Below, in pieces: positions 42,300 to 43,028 of a stretch of 43,028 nt of DNA. Source of the stretch: B8-G4 sp033720735 (lineage in GTDB: Bacteria; Bacteroidota; Bacteroidia; Chitinophagales; Saprospiraceae); contig JAWWBX010000003.1 of NCBI GenBank assembly GCA_033720735.1, positions 1-43,028 of the forward strand. The letters run 5' to 3'. The notes beneath the pieces are model-generated. The model searched no databases. It was not told the origin of the DNA and worked only from the letters and a program-made list of their open reading frames with translations. The number at the start of each line of letters is the position of its first letter. Within the stretch, counting starts at the first letter, position 1. The position numbers and the translations under genes are program-made.

Positions 42300-43028
42300 A
42301 TGGGGCGCGTGACACAACAACTGATCACCACCGCACTGTTGATTGCCGGCTGTGCGTATCTACCGGCGGCCCAGGAGAGCACCTCTACCTTGACCAAAGA
42401 AGACGTGCCGGCCGAAGTGCGTGCCCTGACCCTCGAAATCGTCACAGGTATTTCGGAAGATTCCCTGCAGATCATTGCCCTCTATGATTGGTTGACATCC
42501 AATATCCGCTATGATGGCGCTGGCACCGGCGGACAACGGATCAATCGCTCCGCTGCCGACGTGCTGCGCCGCCGGAAGGCGATCTGCTTTGGGTATGCGC
42601 AATTGCTACAACAGATGTGCACTGTGCTCGACATACCCGCCCACGTCATCTCGGGCTACAGCAATCAATCCGGGCGGGGCAATGCTTCACAAGCGCCGGA
42701 TCACGCCTGGAACGCTGTCTGCTTCAATGATCAATGGCGCCTGATCGATGCCACCTGGGGAGCAGCTCAAACGGGCAAGCGCCAGAATTCGCAACAGGCA
42801 TGGCTCTTTGTCGCGCCGGAGGAATTTTTGAGTTCGCATTTGCCGGCGCAACCGGTATGGCAACTCCTGGATTGCCCGGTCGACCGGCAGTGGCAGCCGT
42901 CGCTTCCGTGTGGATACCACGACACCCTGCAGCAATTCCTGGCTCTGCCACCGGCACAGCGCAAACTGGAAGAGGCGAGGATGGCCTTTGGTTTCCATCC
43001 AACTGAAGCAAATCGCACAGAGTTTCTG
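42300..43028 (+). CDS. Transglutaminase-like exported protein, N-terminal part (cut by window edge)
   Basis: The frame is open from ATG 42300 to the last base (243 codons, no stop). The N-terminus MGRVTQQLITTALLIAGC reads as a signal with a lipobox (IAGC, Cys18); a cleavage after AAQ at residue 25 is the alternative. The transglutaminase-like core has the triad: C96 in KAICFGYAQLL, H135 in DHAWNAV and D150 in RLIDATWG, with LYDWLTSNIRYD before it, as in the KyiP/cytokinesis-type subgroup of the family. It probably acts as a cysteine peptidase or peptidoglycan/protein-modifying enzyme in the envelope. The C-terminal domain is outside the window. Confidence 0.8.
   Translation, partial: MGRVTQQLITTALLIAGCAYLPAAQESTSTLTKEDVPAEVRALTLEIVTGISEDSLQIIALYDWLTSNIRYDGAGTGGQRINRSAADVLRRRKAICFGYAQLLQQMCTVLDIPAHVISGYSNQSGRGNASQAPDHAWNAVCFNDQWRLIDATWGAAQTGKRQNSQQAWLFVAPEEFLSSHLPAQPVWQLLDCPVDRQWQPSLPCGYHDTLQQFLALPPAQRKLEEARMAFGFHPTEANRTEFL

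Noticed and set aside
1..43028. Mobile elements, CRISPR arrays, tRNA or rRNA genes
   Set aside because: No transposase, integrase, regularly spaced repeat array, cloverleaf or ribosomal RNA sequence was found when reading the gaps between genes.

Overview
The window reads as a chromosomal segment of a Bacteroidota bacterium, most likely from the Saprospiria branch (Saprospiraceae/Lewinellaceae type). The grounds are a gliding-type ABC transporter (gldA-gldF-gldG), three proteins with C-terminal sorting domains of the type IX secretion system (T9SS), two TonB-dependent receptors with N-terminal carboxypeptidase-regulatory-like domains, many lipoproteins, several TAnnTTTG (-7) promoter elements, and a likely cysteate/sulfonolipid gene pair. 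No tRNA, rRNA, CRISPR array, insertion sequence, integrase or phage gene was seen. Genes are densely packed and the longest gap is about 260 bases. Both ends cut genes: a helicase-like protein on the left (minus strand, open to base 1) and a transglutaminase-like protein on the right (plus strand, open to base 43028).

Layout. 1-2322 (minus): helicase-like protein and a MORN-repeat lipoprotein. 2382-7319 (plus): gldA-gldF-gldG, a DUF4340 membrane protein and an exported protein, probably one operon. 7571-11568 (plus): an unknown protein, an 8-bp tandem repeat, a PolX-like protein with an apparently dead polymerase site but intact PHP site, a DUF1573 lipoprotein and a UbiA-family prenyltransferase. 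11528-12582 (minus): rdgB and a small protein resembling the psi (HolD) subunit of DNA polymerase III. 12693-13763 (plus): ilvE, convergent with an aldo/keto reductase. 14833-19168 (minus): TonB receptor followed by a T9SS-exported alpha/beta-hydrolase-like protein. 19412-23097 (plus): overlapping operon of glycosyltransferase, mqnE, mqnA and a Sua5/YrdC protein. 23102-25955 (minus): methyltransferase, DUF3052 protein, lipoprotein and small exported protein. 26193-30227 (plus): second TonB receptor followed by a T9SS-exported peptidylarginine-deiminase-family enzyme. 30356-31702 (plus): di-haem cytochrome c peroxidase lipoprotein. 31861-34240 (minus): probable capA-capB (cysteate synthase, cysteate acyltransferase). 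34391-36243 (minus): Cys-rich exported protein and DUF2911 protein. 36502-37680 (plus): lipoprotein. 37764-42073 (minus): giant Asp-box propeller/PKD/T9SS protein and DUF502 membrane protein. 42300 to the end (plus): transglutaminase-like protein.

How the genes fit together. MqnE and MqnA, with the UbiA-type prenyltransferase, point to menaquinone synthesis by the futalosine route. The gld genes and T9SS cargo describe a cell that glides and secretes large surface proteins. CapA/CapB would supply the sulfonolipid head group typical of gliding Bacteroidota. The two TonB-receptor/T9SS-enzyme pairs look like small surface acquisition modules.

The observations most worth following are the HolD-like protein, the PolX protein that has lost its catalytic aspartates, the helicase-like protein with a ruined Walker A motif, the PPAD-like deiminase paired with a TonB receptor, the capAB pair, and a Cys-rich exported protein preceded by two strong tandem hairpins.
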